DNA of 61,786 bases from an uncultured Eubacteriales bacterium (lineage in GTDB: Bacteria > Bacillota > Clostridia > Oscillospirales > CAG-272): NCBI GenBank assembly GCA_934476315.1, contig CAKSNQ010000006.1, positions 1 through 61,786 on the forward strand, read 5' to 3'. Of the stretch, positions 32,301-40,702 are shown piece by piece. The position numbers and the translations under genes were made by a program. Positions within the stretch are counted from its first letter, which is position 1. Each line of letters starts with the position of its first letter. The notes under the pieces are model-generated. The model was not told where the DNA came from. It did no database searches and worked only from the letters and a program-made list of their open reading frames with translations.

Positions 32301-33055
32301 AGGAGTACGAGCTGACGCGTGCCGACGCGCTGGCGCTCAATTACCCGCCCGTGACCGCCGACAACCGCCTGACCATCCTCGCCCTTCAGACCGAGTGCCG
32401 CAACAAACTGCGCGGCATGGGGAATGTAGACCTGAACGCGGTGGAAAAATACAACGAGGTCAAGGGAAAATACGACACCATGAAGGAACAGCTCTCCGAT
32501 ATGGAGCGCGGGCGGAGCGAGCTCCTTTCGATCATCGGCGACCTGGAGGAACAGATGAAAACGGCTTTCGTCGATTCGTTCAATCAGATCAACGACAATT
32601 TCGGACGCGTCTTTGCCGAACTGTTCGGCGGCGGCAGTGCCGAGCTTTCGCTGACCGAACCGGAGAACGTGCTGGAGAGCGGCATTGAAATTAAAGCGGC
32701 GCCTCCCGGCAAGATCATCAAAAACCTCATGCAGCTCTCGGGCGGCGAGCAGTCCTTCATCGGCGTTGCACTGTTTTTCGCCATTTTACAGGTCAACCCC
32801 ACGCCGTTCTGCATCCTCGACGAGATCGAGGCGGCGCTGGACGAGGTCAATGTGGAACGACTGGCGCAGTACATCAGGCGGTATTCCCACGGGACACAGT
32901 TCATCATGATTACGCACCGCCGCGGCACCATGGCGGCGGCAACGCGACTGTACGGTGTCACCATGCCCGAGCACGGAATCTCCAAGGTTCTGGCACTGGA
33001 CGTGGCGAGCATCAGCAAGGAAAAAGGAGATGAGTGGAATGGCATTTTTGGATAA
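29399..33055 (+). CDS. smc: Chromosome segregation ATPase Smc
   Basis: A 1218-residue condensin ATPase that, with ScpA and ScpB, compacts and resolves chromosomes. The N-terminal head has Walker A GPNGSGKS (39-46) and RWVLGE; two long coiled coils flank a central hinge (roughly 510-670, with GTIYGPLSQLI and GSFTGGSVRQRGS); the C-terminal head has the signature LSGGEQSFIGVALFFAIL and Walker B FCILDEIEAALDE. The start is TTG 29399 with AAGGAGG (29384-29390) eight bases upstream, giving the usual beginning YLKSLEMQGFKSFPDKTKL. It ends inside ftsY (17-base overlap), so smc and ftsY are translationally linked, as often seen in Firmicutes. Confidence 0.97.
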   Translation: MYLKSLEMQGFKSFPDKTKLTFDEKDGDLSRAGVTVIVGPNGSGKSNISDAMRWVLGEISSKSLRGSKMEDVIFGGADSRKPMGYAEVSVTFDNRDGDQRLDCPFDEVTVTRRYYRAGESEYYINRRAVRLKDIYELFMNTGIGRDGYSIIGQGRIAEMVSRKSEERRSIFEDASGIAKYRHRKTDAERKLEMAEENITRTRDIFTVIEAQVGPLEKEAERARRAMDLIENKKRADVSLWLYDTERLRRDLDRAEEALNHSAFDLQTATDALATIEEQSNRLFEQRQSTQQKSAELLGQIQTLNDRNHALEGDCRVRESELAHTKELIAATEGTTESTERSRRAEEADCERHRARIGKIGDTLTALEKERGELAAEQTAVAGKIRELEENLATAQSDILEWEEQATDLRVRLSVIENAQGTDEQKNDAMRAELENYCKTSETLAAQCETCRGNVANYDTQLTALEQEMTTVQAALDEERARLASLTEERNDTTLRRDSLTQRINTYRTMEENFEGYANSVRYVMKEYARGQITDRNGAPCGTIYGPLSQLISVEDRFVTAIETALGANLQNIVVADEATAKAAMACLKRGEAGRATFFPLTSMRPQSATKEMNAARGYVGYVGVADELIRAESKFSGVLSALLGRTVIFDNIDNATTMARATGFRVRAVTLDGQQINVGGSFTGGSVRQRGSVLSRAGEIKRMEAESEELTAALAALTRKMDAVNEKIRQGEEQMGDADSQKSLISLLRSSEAAKLEQVTAKRDANDTLMNKLSAEYDQITRMHAQYAEERETLLAEERELRHRIDEVRGAREEMDGKRLDLEDRKEEIAGELTEKFVRISAAQKDEETEKMLLATAEERLAAYAVQLEELTARAGEYARKVELLTSVIAENREAYEAGQAELGELTAKRKLIEDDGLEFERKITALNRRLREKMDEKEQLARVHMKNENKLEQLRAEQDKLSGKLWEEYELTRADALALNYPPVTADNRLTILALQTECRNKLRGMGNVDLNAVEKYNEVKGKYDTMKEQLSDMERGRSELLSIIGDLEEQMKTAFVDSFNQINDNFGRVFAELFGGGSAELSLTEPENVLESGIEIKAAPPGKIIKNLMQLSGGEQSFIGVALFFAILQVNPTPFCILDEIEAALDEVNVERLAQYIRRYSHGTQFIMITHRRGTMAAATRLYGVTMPEHGISKVLALDVASISKEKGDEWNGIFG

Positions 33056-33962
33056 ACTCAAGGCGGGACTTCTCAAAACCAGAAACGCAATCTTCGGCGG
33101 ACTGGATAACCTGCTCAAGGGATTTTCGCGGGTGGACGAGGACCTGTTGGAGGAGCTGGAGGAGCTGCTTCTGTGTGCCGACGTCGGCGTGGCGGCAACC
33201 GAGGAAATCCTCGACCGCCTGCGCGCGCATATCAAGGACGGCAGACTCAAGGAAAAGGAGCAGGTGACATCGGCGCTCCGCGAGATCCTGACCGAAATGA
33301 TCGGCGAGGGCGAGCCTCTGCACCTGGACAGCCGCCCGTCGGTGATTCTTGTCATCGGTGTCAACGGCGCGGGCAAGACGACCTCCATCGGTAAGATCGC
33401 CCATTACCTGCGCTCGCAGGGCAAGCGGGTTGTCGTGGCAGCGGCGGATACGTTCCGCGCGGCGGCGATCGATCAGCTCGGCGTGTGGTGCGAGCGGGCG
33501 GGCGTGGAAATGATTCGCCAGACCGAGGGCTCCGACCCCGCGGCGGTCGTCTTTGACGCCATCAACTACACTAAGAATAAGGGCGCGGACGTGCTTCTCA
33601 TTGACACGGCGGGGCGGCTTCATAACAAGGTCAACCTCATGAACGAACTTGCCAAGATCAACCGCGTCATCGACCGCGAGTTGCCCGGCGTCTCCCGCGA
33701 GAATCTGCTCGTGCTCGACGCGACCACGGGGCAGAACGCTGTCCGGCAGGCGCAGGAATTCCGCCATGCGGCGGCGCTGACGGGGCTGATTCTGACCAAA
33801 CTGGATGGTACGGCAAAGGGCGGCATCATCCTGTCTATCCGGCAGGAGCTGGACGTCCCCGTGAAATTCATCGGCGTGGGCGAGAAGTTGGACGACATGC
33901 AACCGTTCTGCGCGGAGGAATTTGTGACGGCGCTGTTTGAGGGCGTCGGCGCGGATAAGTGA
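33039..33962 (+). CDS. ftsY: Signal recognition particle receptor FtsY
   Basis: A 307-residue SRP GTPase that docks ribosome-SRP complexes at the membrane. The N domain helices (about 20-90) include DLLEELEELLLCADVGV; the G domain has the P-loop GVNGAGKTTS (107-116), AADTFRAAAIDQL, the G3 region LIDTAGR, LTKLDGTAKGG (G4) and GVGEKLDDMQPF. Like other Firmicutes FtsY it lacks the long acidic A domain of E. coli. ATG 33039 follows AAAGGAGA (33023-33030) and lies within the smc 3' end. The next gene, an RdgB-type pyrophosphatase, starts 14 bases after its stop. Confidence 0.96.
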   Translation: MAFLDKLKAGLLKTRNAIFGGLDNLLKGFSRVDEDLLEELEELLLCADVGVAATEEILDRLRAHIKDGRLKEKEQVTSALREILTEMIGEGEPLHLDSRPSVILVIGVNGAGKTTSIGKIAHYLRSQGKRVVVAAADTFRAAAIDQLGVWCERAGVEMIRQTEGSDPAAVVFDAINYTKNKGADVLLIDTAGRLHNKVNLMNELAKINRVIDRELPGVSRENLLVLDATTGQNAVRQAQEFRHAAALTGLILTKLDGTAKGGIILSIRQELDVPVKFIGVGEKLDDMQPFCAEEFVTALFEGVGADK

Positions 33963-33976
33963 GGACGCCGCACGAC

Positions 33977-34582
33977 ATGAAAATGGTTCTTGCTTCCCGC
34001 AATCGCGGGAAAATTGCCGAGCTTCGCGCCCTGCTCTCCTCGCTCCTCCCCGATGTGGACATTCTTTCGCTCGATGAGGCGGGCGTGCACGGAGAAATTG
34101 AAGAAAACGGCGCGACGTTTGAGGAAAACGCACTCATCAAGGCGCGCGCGGCGGCGCAGTCGGGCATGATCGGCATCGGGGATGACTCGGGACTGTGTGT
34201 CCGGGCGCTCGGCGGTCAGCCGGGCGTGCTCTCGGCGCGCTATGCCGGCGGGCACGGCGACGACGTGAAAAATCTTTTGCTCCTCCTGGAAAATCTGCGG
34301 GACGCGACCGATCGCACGGCGGAATTCCGTTGCGTAATCGCCTGCGTCTTTCCCGACGGGAGCGCGCCGATTCTGTGCGACGGGAGCGTGGCTGGGGAGA
34401 TTCTGGAGGAGCCGCGGGGGACGGACGGCTTCGGCTACGACCCGGTGTTCTACTATCCCCCGGACGGGTTGACCTTCGCGCAGATGAGCGCAGAACGCAA
34501 AAACGAGATCAGTCACCGTGCGCGTGCTCTGAAAAAATTTGCCGAGGCGCTCGGGGAGCGAATGAAAGCCGACGGGCGCTGA
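33977..34582 (+). CDS. rdgB: XTP/dITP pyrophosphatase (RdgB/HAM1 family)
   Basis: A 201-residue house-cleaning enzyme that hydrolyses dITP, XTP and similar non-canonical purine nucleotides to monophosphates, preventing their use in DNA and RNA. The family blocks are VLASRNRGKIAELRALL, the acid pair region NGATFEENALIKARAA, GDDSGLCVRALGG, FGYDPVFYYP and KNEISHRARALKKF. I use ATG 33977; a GTG at 33959 that overlaps the ftsY stop would add six residues. It lies between ftsY and the RNA-binding protein gene yhbY in a cluster of nucleotide and RNA metabolism genes. Confidence 0.94.
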   Translation: MKMVLASRNRGKIAELRALLSSLLPDVDILSLDEAGVHGEIEENGATFEENALIKARAAAQSGMIGIGDDSGLCVRALGGQPGVLSARYAGGHGDDVKNLLLLLENLRDATDRTAEFRCVIACVFPDGSAPILCDGSVAGEILEEPRGTDGFGYDPVFYYPPDGLTFAQMSAERKNEISHRARALKKFAEALGERMKADGR

Positions 34583-34628
34583 GGCGCGGTCGGGTCGATT
34601 TTACAGGAAAGGTGAATACAAATCTACC

Positions 34629-34937
34629 ATGAAGAATATCACAACAAAACAGAGAGCTTACCTGCGGAGCCTGGCGGCGAACACCGACACCATTATGCAG
34701 GTGGGCAAGGGCGGCGTCGGCGAGAGCATGGTGAAAACCGTGTCCGACGCGCTGGAGGCGCGCGAGCTGATTAAAATGCGGGTGCTGGAGAACAGCGGCG
34801 AGGCGGTGCGGGACGTTGCCGAGACCCTGGCGAACGCCACGGGCGCGATCGTCGTTTCCGTCATCGGCAGTAAGCTGGTACTCTACCGCGAGGCGGGCGA
34901 CCCCAAGCGCCGCAAGATCGTGCTTCCGCACGCGTGA
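34629..34937 (+). CDS. yhbY: CRM-domain RNA-binding protein YhbY
   Basis: A 102-residue protein consisting of a single CRS1-YhbY (CRM) domain that binds pre-50S particles and is linked to ribosome assembly. The pattern TTKQRAYLRSLAAN, QVGKGGVGESMVKTVSDALE, the basic ELIKMRV and GSKLVLYR match the family. The start codon is 16 bases from the nearest GGAAAGG site. A seven-codon frame (GTG 34612 to TGA 34632, overlapping the yhbY ATG) lies in between and might couple translation; this is only a possibility. The gene comes before nadD, as in Bacillus (yqeI-nadD-yqeK). Confidence 0.92.
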   Translation: MKNITTKQRAYLRSLAANTDTIMQVGKGGVGESMVKTVSDALEARELIKMRVLENSGEAVRDVAETLANATGAIVVSVIGSKLVLYREAGDPKRRKIVLPHA

Positions 34938-34941
34938 CGCC

Positions 34942-35544
34942 ATGAGAATCGGCATTTACGGCGGGAGCTTTTCCCCCGTTCACAACGGACATGTGGCGGC
35001 GGCGCGCGCCTTTATGGAGCAGATGTGGCTGGACGTTCTGTACGTCATTCCGGCGGGCATCCCACCGCACAAGCAGCTGGCGGGCGGCGCGAGCGGGGCG
35101 CAACGATTGCGCATGTGCGAGCTGGCGTTCGCGGGCATGGACGGCGTGATCGTCAGCGACATGGAACTGCGCCGCGAGGGGAAAAGCTACACCTCGGATA
35201 CGTTGCGCGCGCTGTGGGCGCCCGAACACCGGCTGTTCCTCCTGATGGGAACGGACATGCTCCTGACGCTGGACACCTGGCACGAGCCGGAGGAAATCTT
35301 CCGGCTGAGCTACCCCGTCTACATGCGGCGGGAGGGCGCGGACGCCGAACTGGATCGGAAAATTGTGGATAAAATCGCGCAATATCAGGAAAAATACGGA
35401 AAAGTTGTGCGGCGCATCGTCGGCGACGCAATCCCTGTGTCCAGCAGTATGGTGCGCGAGCGCGTCGGGCGCGGCGAGGATATTTCCGCTCTGGTGCCGC
35501 GCGCGGTGGCGGACTATATCGCTGACAATAAATTGTACGTATAA
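34942..35544 (+). CDS. nadD: Nicotinate-nucleotide adenylyltransferase
   Basis: A 200-residue enzyme that adenylates nicotinic acid mononucleotide to deamido-NAD in NAD synthesis. The nucleotidyltransferase signature is IGIYGGSFSPVHNGH, with H14 and H17 of the HxGH motif. The second motif VSSSMVRERV (about 171-180) carries the ISSTxIR-type phosphate-binding residues. A VIPAGIPPHK substrate loop is also present. It starts four bases after the yhbY stop without a strong Shine-Dalgarno sequence, suggesting coupled translation, and leads into yqeK. Length matches NadD of Bacillus (189). Confidence 0.95.
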   Translation: MRIGIYGGSFSPVHNGHVAAARAFMEQMWLDVLYVIPAGIPPHKQLAGGASGAQRLRMCELAFAGMDGVIVSDMELRREGKSYTSDTLRALWAPEHRLFLLMGTDMLLTLDTWHEPEEIFRLSYPVYMRREGADAELDRKIVDKIAQYQEKYGKVVRRIVGDAIPVSSSMVRERVGRGEDISALVPRAVADYIADNKLYV

Positions 35545-35562
35545 AGAGAGGAGAGACGACAC

Positions 35563-36222
35563 ATGATGAATACGGACGAGGCGGTCGCGGCGGGACTGAA
35601 CGAGGCGGTGCTGGACAGCTTGCGCGCGCGGGTCGCCGGGGAAATGTCCGAAAAGCGCTTCCGCCACACCTGCGGCGTCGAGCGGATGGTCGCGCGCCTG
35701 TGCGCGCTGTACTGCCCCGAGAATACGTTGCTTCTGCGCGCGGCGGCGTTGCTTCACGACCTGACTAAGGAAAAAAGTTTGGCGGAGCAGTTGCAATTAT
35801 GCCGCGAGTTTGATATAATGGTGACATCGTGCGATGTGCTGGCTCCCAAAACCTTTCATGCGAGGACGGCGGCGGCGCTCATCCCGCGGGATTTCCCGTC
35901 CTTTGCCTGCCCGATGGTGGTGAGCGCGGTGCGCTATCACACGACGGGGCGGGAGGGAATGACGCTGACCGAACAGCTCCTCTACCTCGCCGATTATATT
36001 GACGACACGCGGACGTTTGCCGACTGCGTGACCTTGCGCGAACGCTTCTTTGACGCCATGCCCGAAAAGATGAACGGGCAGGCGCGGCGGGAGCATTTGC
36101 GTAAGATCATGATTCTGTCCTATGACATGACCGTCCGCGGACTTCTGGAGGAGGGGGGCCCGGTCAGCATCGACACCATGGCGGCGCGCAACGATTTGAT
36201 TCTGCAGGCGGCGAGCGTGTAA
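35563..36222 (+). CDS. yqeK: HD-domain Ap4A hydrolase YqeK
   Basis: A 219-residue HD-superfamily phosphohydrolase. YqeK proteins of Firmicutes hydrolyse diadenosine tetraphosphate symmetrically. The metal ligands are recognisable in EKRFRHTCGVERM, LLHDLTKEKS (HD pair), the later VRYHTTG and LADYIDDTR. A run from 195 on resembles the variable tail. ATG 35563 follows a GAGAGGAGAG site; a second ATG comes immediately after. It lies in the conserved order nadD-yqeK-lytR-rsfS-leuS. Confidence 0.92.
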   Translation: MMNTDEAVAAGLNEAVLDSLRARVAGEMSEKRFRHTCGVERMVARLCALYCPENTLLLRAAALLHDLTKEKSLAEQLQLCREFDIMVTSCDVLAPKTFHARTAAALIPRDFPSFACPMVVSAVRYHTTGREGMTLTEQLLYLADYIDDTRTFADCVTLRERFFDAMPEKMNGQARREHLRKIMILSYDMTVRGLLEEGGPVSIDTMAARNDLILQAASV

Positions 36223-36289
36223 GACGCCGCGGCGGGTACATAGCTTTTCGAGCAGGAATAGCTTTTGCAAAAAGGAGTGTGCCCGTTCC

Positions 36290-37426
36290 ATGAAGAGAAA
36301 ATTAACCGTGTTTGCCCTGGTCATCCCGCTGATTCTTGCGTTCCTTTTGCTGACCCCGCTCCTCGGCGCCGCCGTGGTCGGGGAGCATCGCTTTGCGGCA
36401 AAGCACCCGCGCTATTTGCGGGAGTTCGGTTGCCGCATGCTGGGAGAGGGTACGGGGGACGCGTCGGGCGTGTCGCCGGAAGCCTTGTCTCGGGGAGATT
36501 TCCTGTCACAGGATATTTCCGCCGTGGCGCAGGGGAGCGGACGCCTCAACATCCTGCTCGTCGGCAAGGACCGGGTGGCGGGGCTGACAGATGTCATGAT
36601 CCTCGCTTCCTTCGACAAGGATGCGGGGTCGCTCCAGCTGCTCCAGATTCCGCGTGACACCTACGCGGCGTACACCGACCGCTCGTACAAAAAGCTCAAC
36701 GGCGCGTACGCGCGGCTGGGTGGTCGGGGCATGGTGCAGTTTCTGAGCAAGAACATGGCGGTTCCGATCGACCATTATGTGTGCGTCGATCTGTCGGTGC
36801 TCGGGGAGATCGTGGACGCCATCGGCGGGGTGAAGATCAACGTTCCCGCGGATATGGATTACGACGACCCGTCGCAAAACCTGCACATTCACCTCAAGGC
36901 GGGCGAGCAGGTGCTCGACGGAGAGGGTGCGCAGATGTTCGTCCGCTTCCGGCGCGGCTACGCCTTGGCGGACATCGGACGCATGGACGCGCAAAAGCTG
37001 TTTCTGTCGGCGCTGGCGCGGCAGGTCAAGGAAAATCTGACACCCACGCAGATGGTCGAAATGATCGGCAGGAGCTTCGGAAAGGTCAAGACCGACATGG
37101 GGCTTTGGGACTGCGTGGCGTGCGCCAAACTGCTCCGCCGCGTGGATTTGTCCGCCATGCACATGATGACGCTGCCCGGCAGCTCGGCGCGGACGCAGGG
37201 CAACAGCGGCGCGTGGTATTTTATCCTCAACCGCGAGGCGACCGCGCAGGTGCTCTCCGAACGCATGGGAAGCACGGGCGAATTTGACCCGGACGGCGTG
37301 TTCAATCAAGCCGCACGCTCCTCGTTCAACCGCATCTATCACGCCCCCGCCGCCGCCTTCGGCGGCAAGGACTACACCGCACAGCAGGCGCTGGACGGTG
37401 AGGTCAATATCCGCAGGATTTCCTGA
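36290..37426 (+). CDS. LytR-CpsA-Psr family protein
   Basis: A 378-residue membrane-anchored protein of the LCP family, which attaches teichoic acids or other anionic glycopolymers to peptidoglycan from undecaprenyl-linked precursors. One N-terminal transmembrane helix (about 5-29) leaves the catalytic domain outside. The LCP domain begins NILLVGKDRVAGLTDVMIL; the conserved arginine/aspartate residues lie in LLQIPRDTYAAY and VDAIGGVKINVPADMDY, with RFRRGYALADIGRM late in the domain. The C-terminal 80 residues are outside the core. In Bacillus-like operons an LCP gene occurs here between yqeK and rsfS in several Clostridia. A substrate cannot be deduced. Confidence 0.9.
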   Translation: MKRKLTVFALVIPLILAFLLLTPLLGAAVVGEHRFAAKHPRYLREFGCRMLGEGTGDASGVSPEALSRGDFLSQDISAVAQGSGRLNILLVGKDRVAGLTDVMILASFDKDAGSLQLLQIPRDTYAAYTDRSYKKLNGAYARLGGRGMVQFLSKNMAVPIDHYVCVDLSVLGEIVDAIGGVKINVPADMDYDDPSQNLHIHLKAGEQVLDGEGAQMFVRFRRGYALADIGRMDAQKLFLSALARQVKENLTPTQMVEMIGRSFGKVKTDMGLWDCVACAKLLRRVDLSAMHMMTLPGSSARTQGNSGAWYFILNREATAQVLSERMGSTGEFDPDGVFNQAARSSFNRIYHAPAAAFGGKDYTAQQALDGEVNIRRIS

Positions 37427-37488
37427 ACGACGCGCGCCGCGGCGCGCTTACATAAAGAGTCAATTACATAGAAAATGAGGAAAATGGT

Positions 37489-37914
37489 ATGGAAGAAAAA
37501 CAGATTCCGGTCAGCCCGGCGACGCCCGACGAGGTGTATCTCTCGGAGGAGGAATATCGCAAGCTCCCGCCTCTGACCGACGCGACGCCGCAGGAGCTGG
37601 CGCATGAGATCGCCCGGGTTCTCGACGCCAAGCGCGGCGGCGATATCAAAATTCTGCGCGTGGAGGACCGGACGGTCATCGCCGATTACTTCGTGCTGTG
37701 CACCGCCAACTCGGGCACGCACATCAAGTCGCTGACCGACGAGGTCGAGTATCGGCTGAACCTGCGCGGCGTGCCGGTGCACCACGTGGAGGGGCGCGAC
37801 AACAATTCGTGGGTCATCGCGGACTATCTGAGCGTGCTCGTCCATGTCTTCAGCCGTGAGGCGAGAGAATTTTATCACCTGGACAAGCTGTACGGCGACG
37901 CGCCCGAGGACTGA
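37489..37914 (+). CDS. rsfS: Ribosomal silencing factor RsfS
   Basis: A 141-residue protein of the Iojap/YbeB family that binds L14 and blocks subunit joining when translation must be reduced. The core begins at about residue 35 with IARVLDAKRGGDIKILRVED and continues ADYFVLCTANSGTHIKSLTD, with the conserved VEGRDNNSWVIADY and REFYHLDKLYGDAP at the C-terminus. The first about 30 residues (EEKQIPVSPATPDEVY) are an acidic extension absent from most homologues. It directly precedes leuS (46-base gap). Confidence 0.93.
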   Translation: MEEKQIPVSPATPDEVYLSEEEYRKLPPLTDATPQELAHEIARVLDAKRGGDIKILRVEDRTVIADYFVLCTANSGTHIKSLTDEVEYRLNLRGVPVHHVEGRDNNSWVIADYLSVLVHVFSREAREFYHLDKLYGDAPED

Positions 37915-37960
37915 GCGCACGGCGCGGCAGGATTGCACAAGAGAGAGAGGACAAAGCATC

Positions 37961-40357
37961 ATGAAATACGATTTTTCGGCAGTGGAGTCAAAGTGGCAGA
38001 AACGCTGGGCAGAGAAGCACGTGTTTGAGGCAAAGGACGATACGACCTTGCCGAAATTCTACGGGCTGGTGGAGTTCCCGTATCCGTCGGGCGCCGGCAT
38101 GCACGTCGGGCACATCAAGGCGTATTCCGGACCGGACGTCATCGCCCGCAAGCGCCGTATGCAGGGCTATAACGTGCTGTTTCCCATCGGCTTTGACGCC
38201 TACGGACTGCCGACCGAAAACTATGCCATCAAGACGGGTATCCATCCCCGCATCGTGACGGAGAAGAACATCGCCCGCTTCACCGAACAACTCACCCGCG
38301 TCGGCTTTTCGTTCGACTGGTCGCGCGTGATCGACACCACAAAACCGGAATATTACAAGTGGACGCAGTACATATTCCTCAAGTTGTTTGAGAATGGACT
38401 GGCGTTCCGCGACACCGCGCTGGTCAACTATTGCCCGACCTGCAAGGTCGTCCTCTCCAACGAGGACAGCCAGGGAGGAAAGTGCGATATTTGCCACAGC
38501 GACATTATTCAGAAGTCCAAGGACGTCTGGTATCTGCGCATCACCGCGTACGCCGACAAGCTGCTCGCGGGGCTTTCCGAGGTGGATTATCCGCCGCAGG
38601 TCAAGCAGCAGCAGATCAACTGGATCGGCAAGTCCGAGGGCGCGTTCGTCAACTTCCCGCTGGCGGGCACCGACGAAAAACTGCGTATCTACACCACGCG
38701 TTGCGATACGCTCTTCGGCGTTACCTTCATGGTCATCGCGCCGGAGCATCCGATCATTGATAAGCTGTCCGACCGCATCGCCAATATGTCCGACGTGCGC
38801 GCCTACCGCGCGGAGTGCGCCAAGAAAACGGAATTTGAGCGCACCCAGCTTGTCAAGGAAAAAACCGGCATCAAGCTGGACGGTCTGCGCGCCGTCAACC
38901 CCATCACGGGCAAGGAAATCCCGATTTTCATTGCGGATTACGTCATGATGGGCTACGGTACGGGCGCGATCATGGCGGTGCCGGCGCACGACGAGCGGGA
39001 CTATGCGTTCGCCAAAAAATTCGGTGCTGAGATCGTCGAGGTCATCCGCGGCGGCGACATTTCCACGGGCGCCTATACGGGCGACGGCGAGATGGTCAAT
39101 TCCGATTTCCTCAACGGCTATACCAACAAAAAGGATTCCATCGCCCGGATGCTCACGTATCTGGAGGAGCACGGCATCGGCGAGCGCGGCGTCCAGTATA
39201 AGATGAAGGACTGGGCGTTCAACCGTCAGCGCTACTGGGGCGAGCCGATTCCGATCGTCCATTGCCCGAAGTGCGGTATGGTTCCCGTCCCGTATGACGA
39301 GTTGCCGCTCCGCCTGCCCGAGATGACGGAATTTGCCCCCGGCGAGGGCGGCGAAAGTCCGCTGGCGAAGGTCGAGTCCTTTGTCCGGTGCAAGTGCCCG
39401 AAGTGCGGCGGTGACGCGCGCCGGGAGACCGACACCATGCCGCAGTGGGCGGGGTCGTCCTGGTACTTCCTGCGCTATATCGACCCGCACAACGACCACG
39501 CGATCGCTGATATGGACAAGCTCAGATACTGGATGCCGGTCGATTGGTACAACGGCGGTATGGAACACGTTACGCGACACATGATCTACTCGCGCTTCTG
39601 GCACCACTTCCTTTATGACATCGGCGAGGTTCCGTGCGACGAGCCGTACGCAAAGCGGACCGCGCAGGGATTGGTTCTCGGTCCGGACGGCGAAAAGATG
39701 AGTAAATCCAAGGGCAATGTCGTGGACCCGCTGGATGTCGTGCGCGTGTACGGCGCGGATGTGCTTCGCACCTACGTGCTGTTCATGGGCGACTTCGGCT
39801 CGGCGGCGCCCTGGTCGGACAGCAGTGTCAAGGGCTGTAAGCGCTTCCTTGACCGCTTCGCCGATATGTACGACCTGATCCGCCCGAACGGTACTACGCC
39901 CAAGCTCGAGGCATCCATCCACAAGGTCATCCGGAAGGTCTCGGACGACATCGAGGAGATGAAGTTCAACACCGCGATCGCCGCGATGATGGGGCTTCTC
40001 AATGAAATTTTTGAGGTCGGTTCGATCTCCAAGGACGACTACGGCGTGCTCGTGCGGCTGTTGTGCCCGATCGCCCCGCACCTTTGCGAGGAGCTGTGGG
40101 AGAAGCTGGACGGCGAGGGCTTCTGCTCGCTTGCCAAGTGGCCCGAGTACGACGAGTCCAAAACGGTCGAGGAAGAGATCGAATTGCCGGTGCAGATCAA
40201 CGGAAAACTGCGCGGCAAGATTACGGTCGCGGCAGACGCGGCAAAGGAAGAGCTGGTCGCGGCGGCGCGCGAGAGCGTTGCGGCACAGCTGGAGGGCAAA
40301 ACGGTGGTCAAGGAGATCGTCGTGCCCGGCAAGATGATCAGTTTCGTGGTCAAATAA
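37961..40357 (+). CDS. leuS: Leucyl-tRNA synthetase
   Basis: A 798-residue class I aminoacyl-tRNA synthetase that charges tRNA-Leu. HIGH motif: HVGH (48-51) in YPSGAGMHVGH; KMSKS motif: GEKMSKSKGN (about 576-585). The zinc region CPTCKVVLSNE and the CP1 editing domain with YTTRCDTLFG and the conserved MAVPAHDERDY are present, so deacylation of mischarged tRNA should work. The editing loop reads RCD where the classic sequence is RPD, a small deviation. No T-box leader is visible upstream; the gene appears to be transcribed with rsfS. Start ATG 37961 has GAGAGAGAGG upstream. Confidence 0.96.
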   Translation: MKYDFSAVESKWQKRWAEKHVFEAKDDTTLPKFYGLVEFPYPSGAGMHVGHIKAYSGPDVIARKRRMQGYNVLFPIGFDAYGLPTENYAIKTGIHPRIVTEKNIARFTEQLTRVGFSFDWSRVIDTTKPEYYKWTQYIFLKLFENGLAFRDTALVNYCPTCKVVLSNEDSQGGKCDICHSDIIQKSKDVWYLRITAYADKLLAGLSEVDYPPQVKQQQINWIGKSEGAFVNFPLAGTDEKLRIYTTRCDTLFGVTFMVIAPEHPIIDKLSDRIANMSDVRAYRAECAKKTEFERTQLVKEKTGIKLDGLRAVNPITGKEIPIFIADYVMMGYGTGAIMAVPAHDERDYAFAKKFGAEIVEVIRGGDISTGAYTGDGEMVNSDFLNGYTNKKDSIARMLTYLEEHGIGERGVQYKMKDWAFNRQRYWGEPIPIVHCPKCGMVPVPYDELPLRLPEMTEFAPGEGGESPLAKVESFVRCKCPKCGGDARRETDTMPQWAGSSWYFLRYIDPHNDHAIADMDKLRYWMPVDWYNGGMEHVTRHMIYSRFWHHFLYDIGEVPCDEPYAKRTAQGLVLGPDGEKMSKSKGNVVDPLDVVRVYGADVLRTYVLFMGDFGSAAPWSDSSVKGCKRFLDRFADMYDLIRPNGTTPKLEASIHKVIRKVSDDIEEMKFNTAIAAMMGLLNEIFEVGSISKDDYGVLVRLLCPIAPHLCEELWEKLDGEGFCSLAKWPEYDESKTVEEEIELPVQINGKLRGKITVAADAAKEELVAAARESVAAQLEGKTVVKEIVVPGKMISFVVK

Positions 40358-40420
40358 TCTGCCCGCGCCCATATTTTCTCCCCAAAAATAAAAAAACTGC
40401 GGGGAAAGTGCGGAAAACTC

Positions 40421-40449
40421 TTGACAAATCGGTCACACTCGTGTATAAT
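40421..40449 (+). promoter_or_regulatory. Promoter of rpsU
   Basis: Exact TTGACA (40421-40426) and TATAAT (40444-40449), 17-base spacer. Confidence 0.92.
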
Positions 40450-40460
40450 AAATAAAGAAT

Positions 40461-40502
40461 TCTCCCAAGTAGCTTTCAGCTCTTGGTAAAGCGGGGGGAG
40501 GG
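40461..40502 (+). promoter_or_regulatory. rpsU leader hairpin, possible SD sequestration
   Basis: CCAAG-T-AGC pairs with GCT-CTTGG (about 40465-40485) around a 5-base loop. The CTCCC just before it (40462-40466) can pair with the GGGGGGAGGG ribosome site after it. The leader could therefore switch between open and closed ribosome-site states; this is inference from base pairing. Confidence 0.4.
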
Positions 40503-40511
40503 AAAAAGAAC

Positions 40512-40688
40512 ATGGCAGAAGTAAGAGTCAAAGAAGGCGAGTCGCTTGACAGTGCCCTTCGTCGCTTTAAGCGTCAGTGTGCTCGTTCCGGGGTCCTCAC
40601 GGAGCTCCGCAAGAGAGAGCACTATGAAAAACCGAGCGTAAAGCGGAAGAAAAAGTCTGAAGCTGCAAGAAAGCGCAAGTATAAGTAA
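40512..40688 (+). CDS. rpsU: 30S ribosomal protein S21
   Basis: A 58-residue small-subunit protein that binds near the anti-Shine-Dalgarno region of 16S rRNA. The sequence starts AEVRVKEGESLDSALRRFKR and ends in a basic run (KRKKKSEAARKRKYK), typical of S21 in Clostridia. ATG 40512 follows a strong GGGGGGAGGG site. It is monocistronic, with a perfect promoter at 40421 and a terminator at 40703. The usual Firmicutes neighbour yqeY is not present here. Confidence 0.96.
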   Translation: MAEVRVKEGESLDSALRRFKRQCARSGVLTELRKREHYEKPSVKRKKKSEAARKRKYK

Positions 40689-40702
40689 TGCTTTTCAAAA
40701 AC

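Noticed and set aside
37915..37960. T-box riboswitch in front of leuS
   Set aside because: Only 46 bases separate rsfS and leuS, with no T-box core sequence or terminator; leuS is read from the upstream operon.
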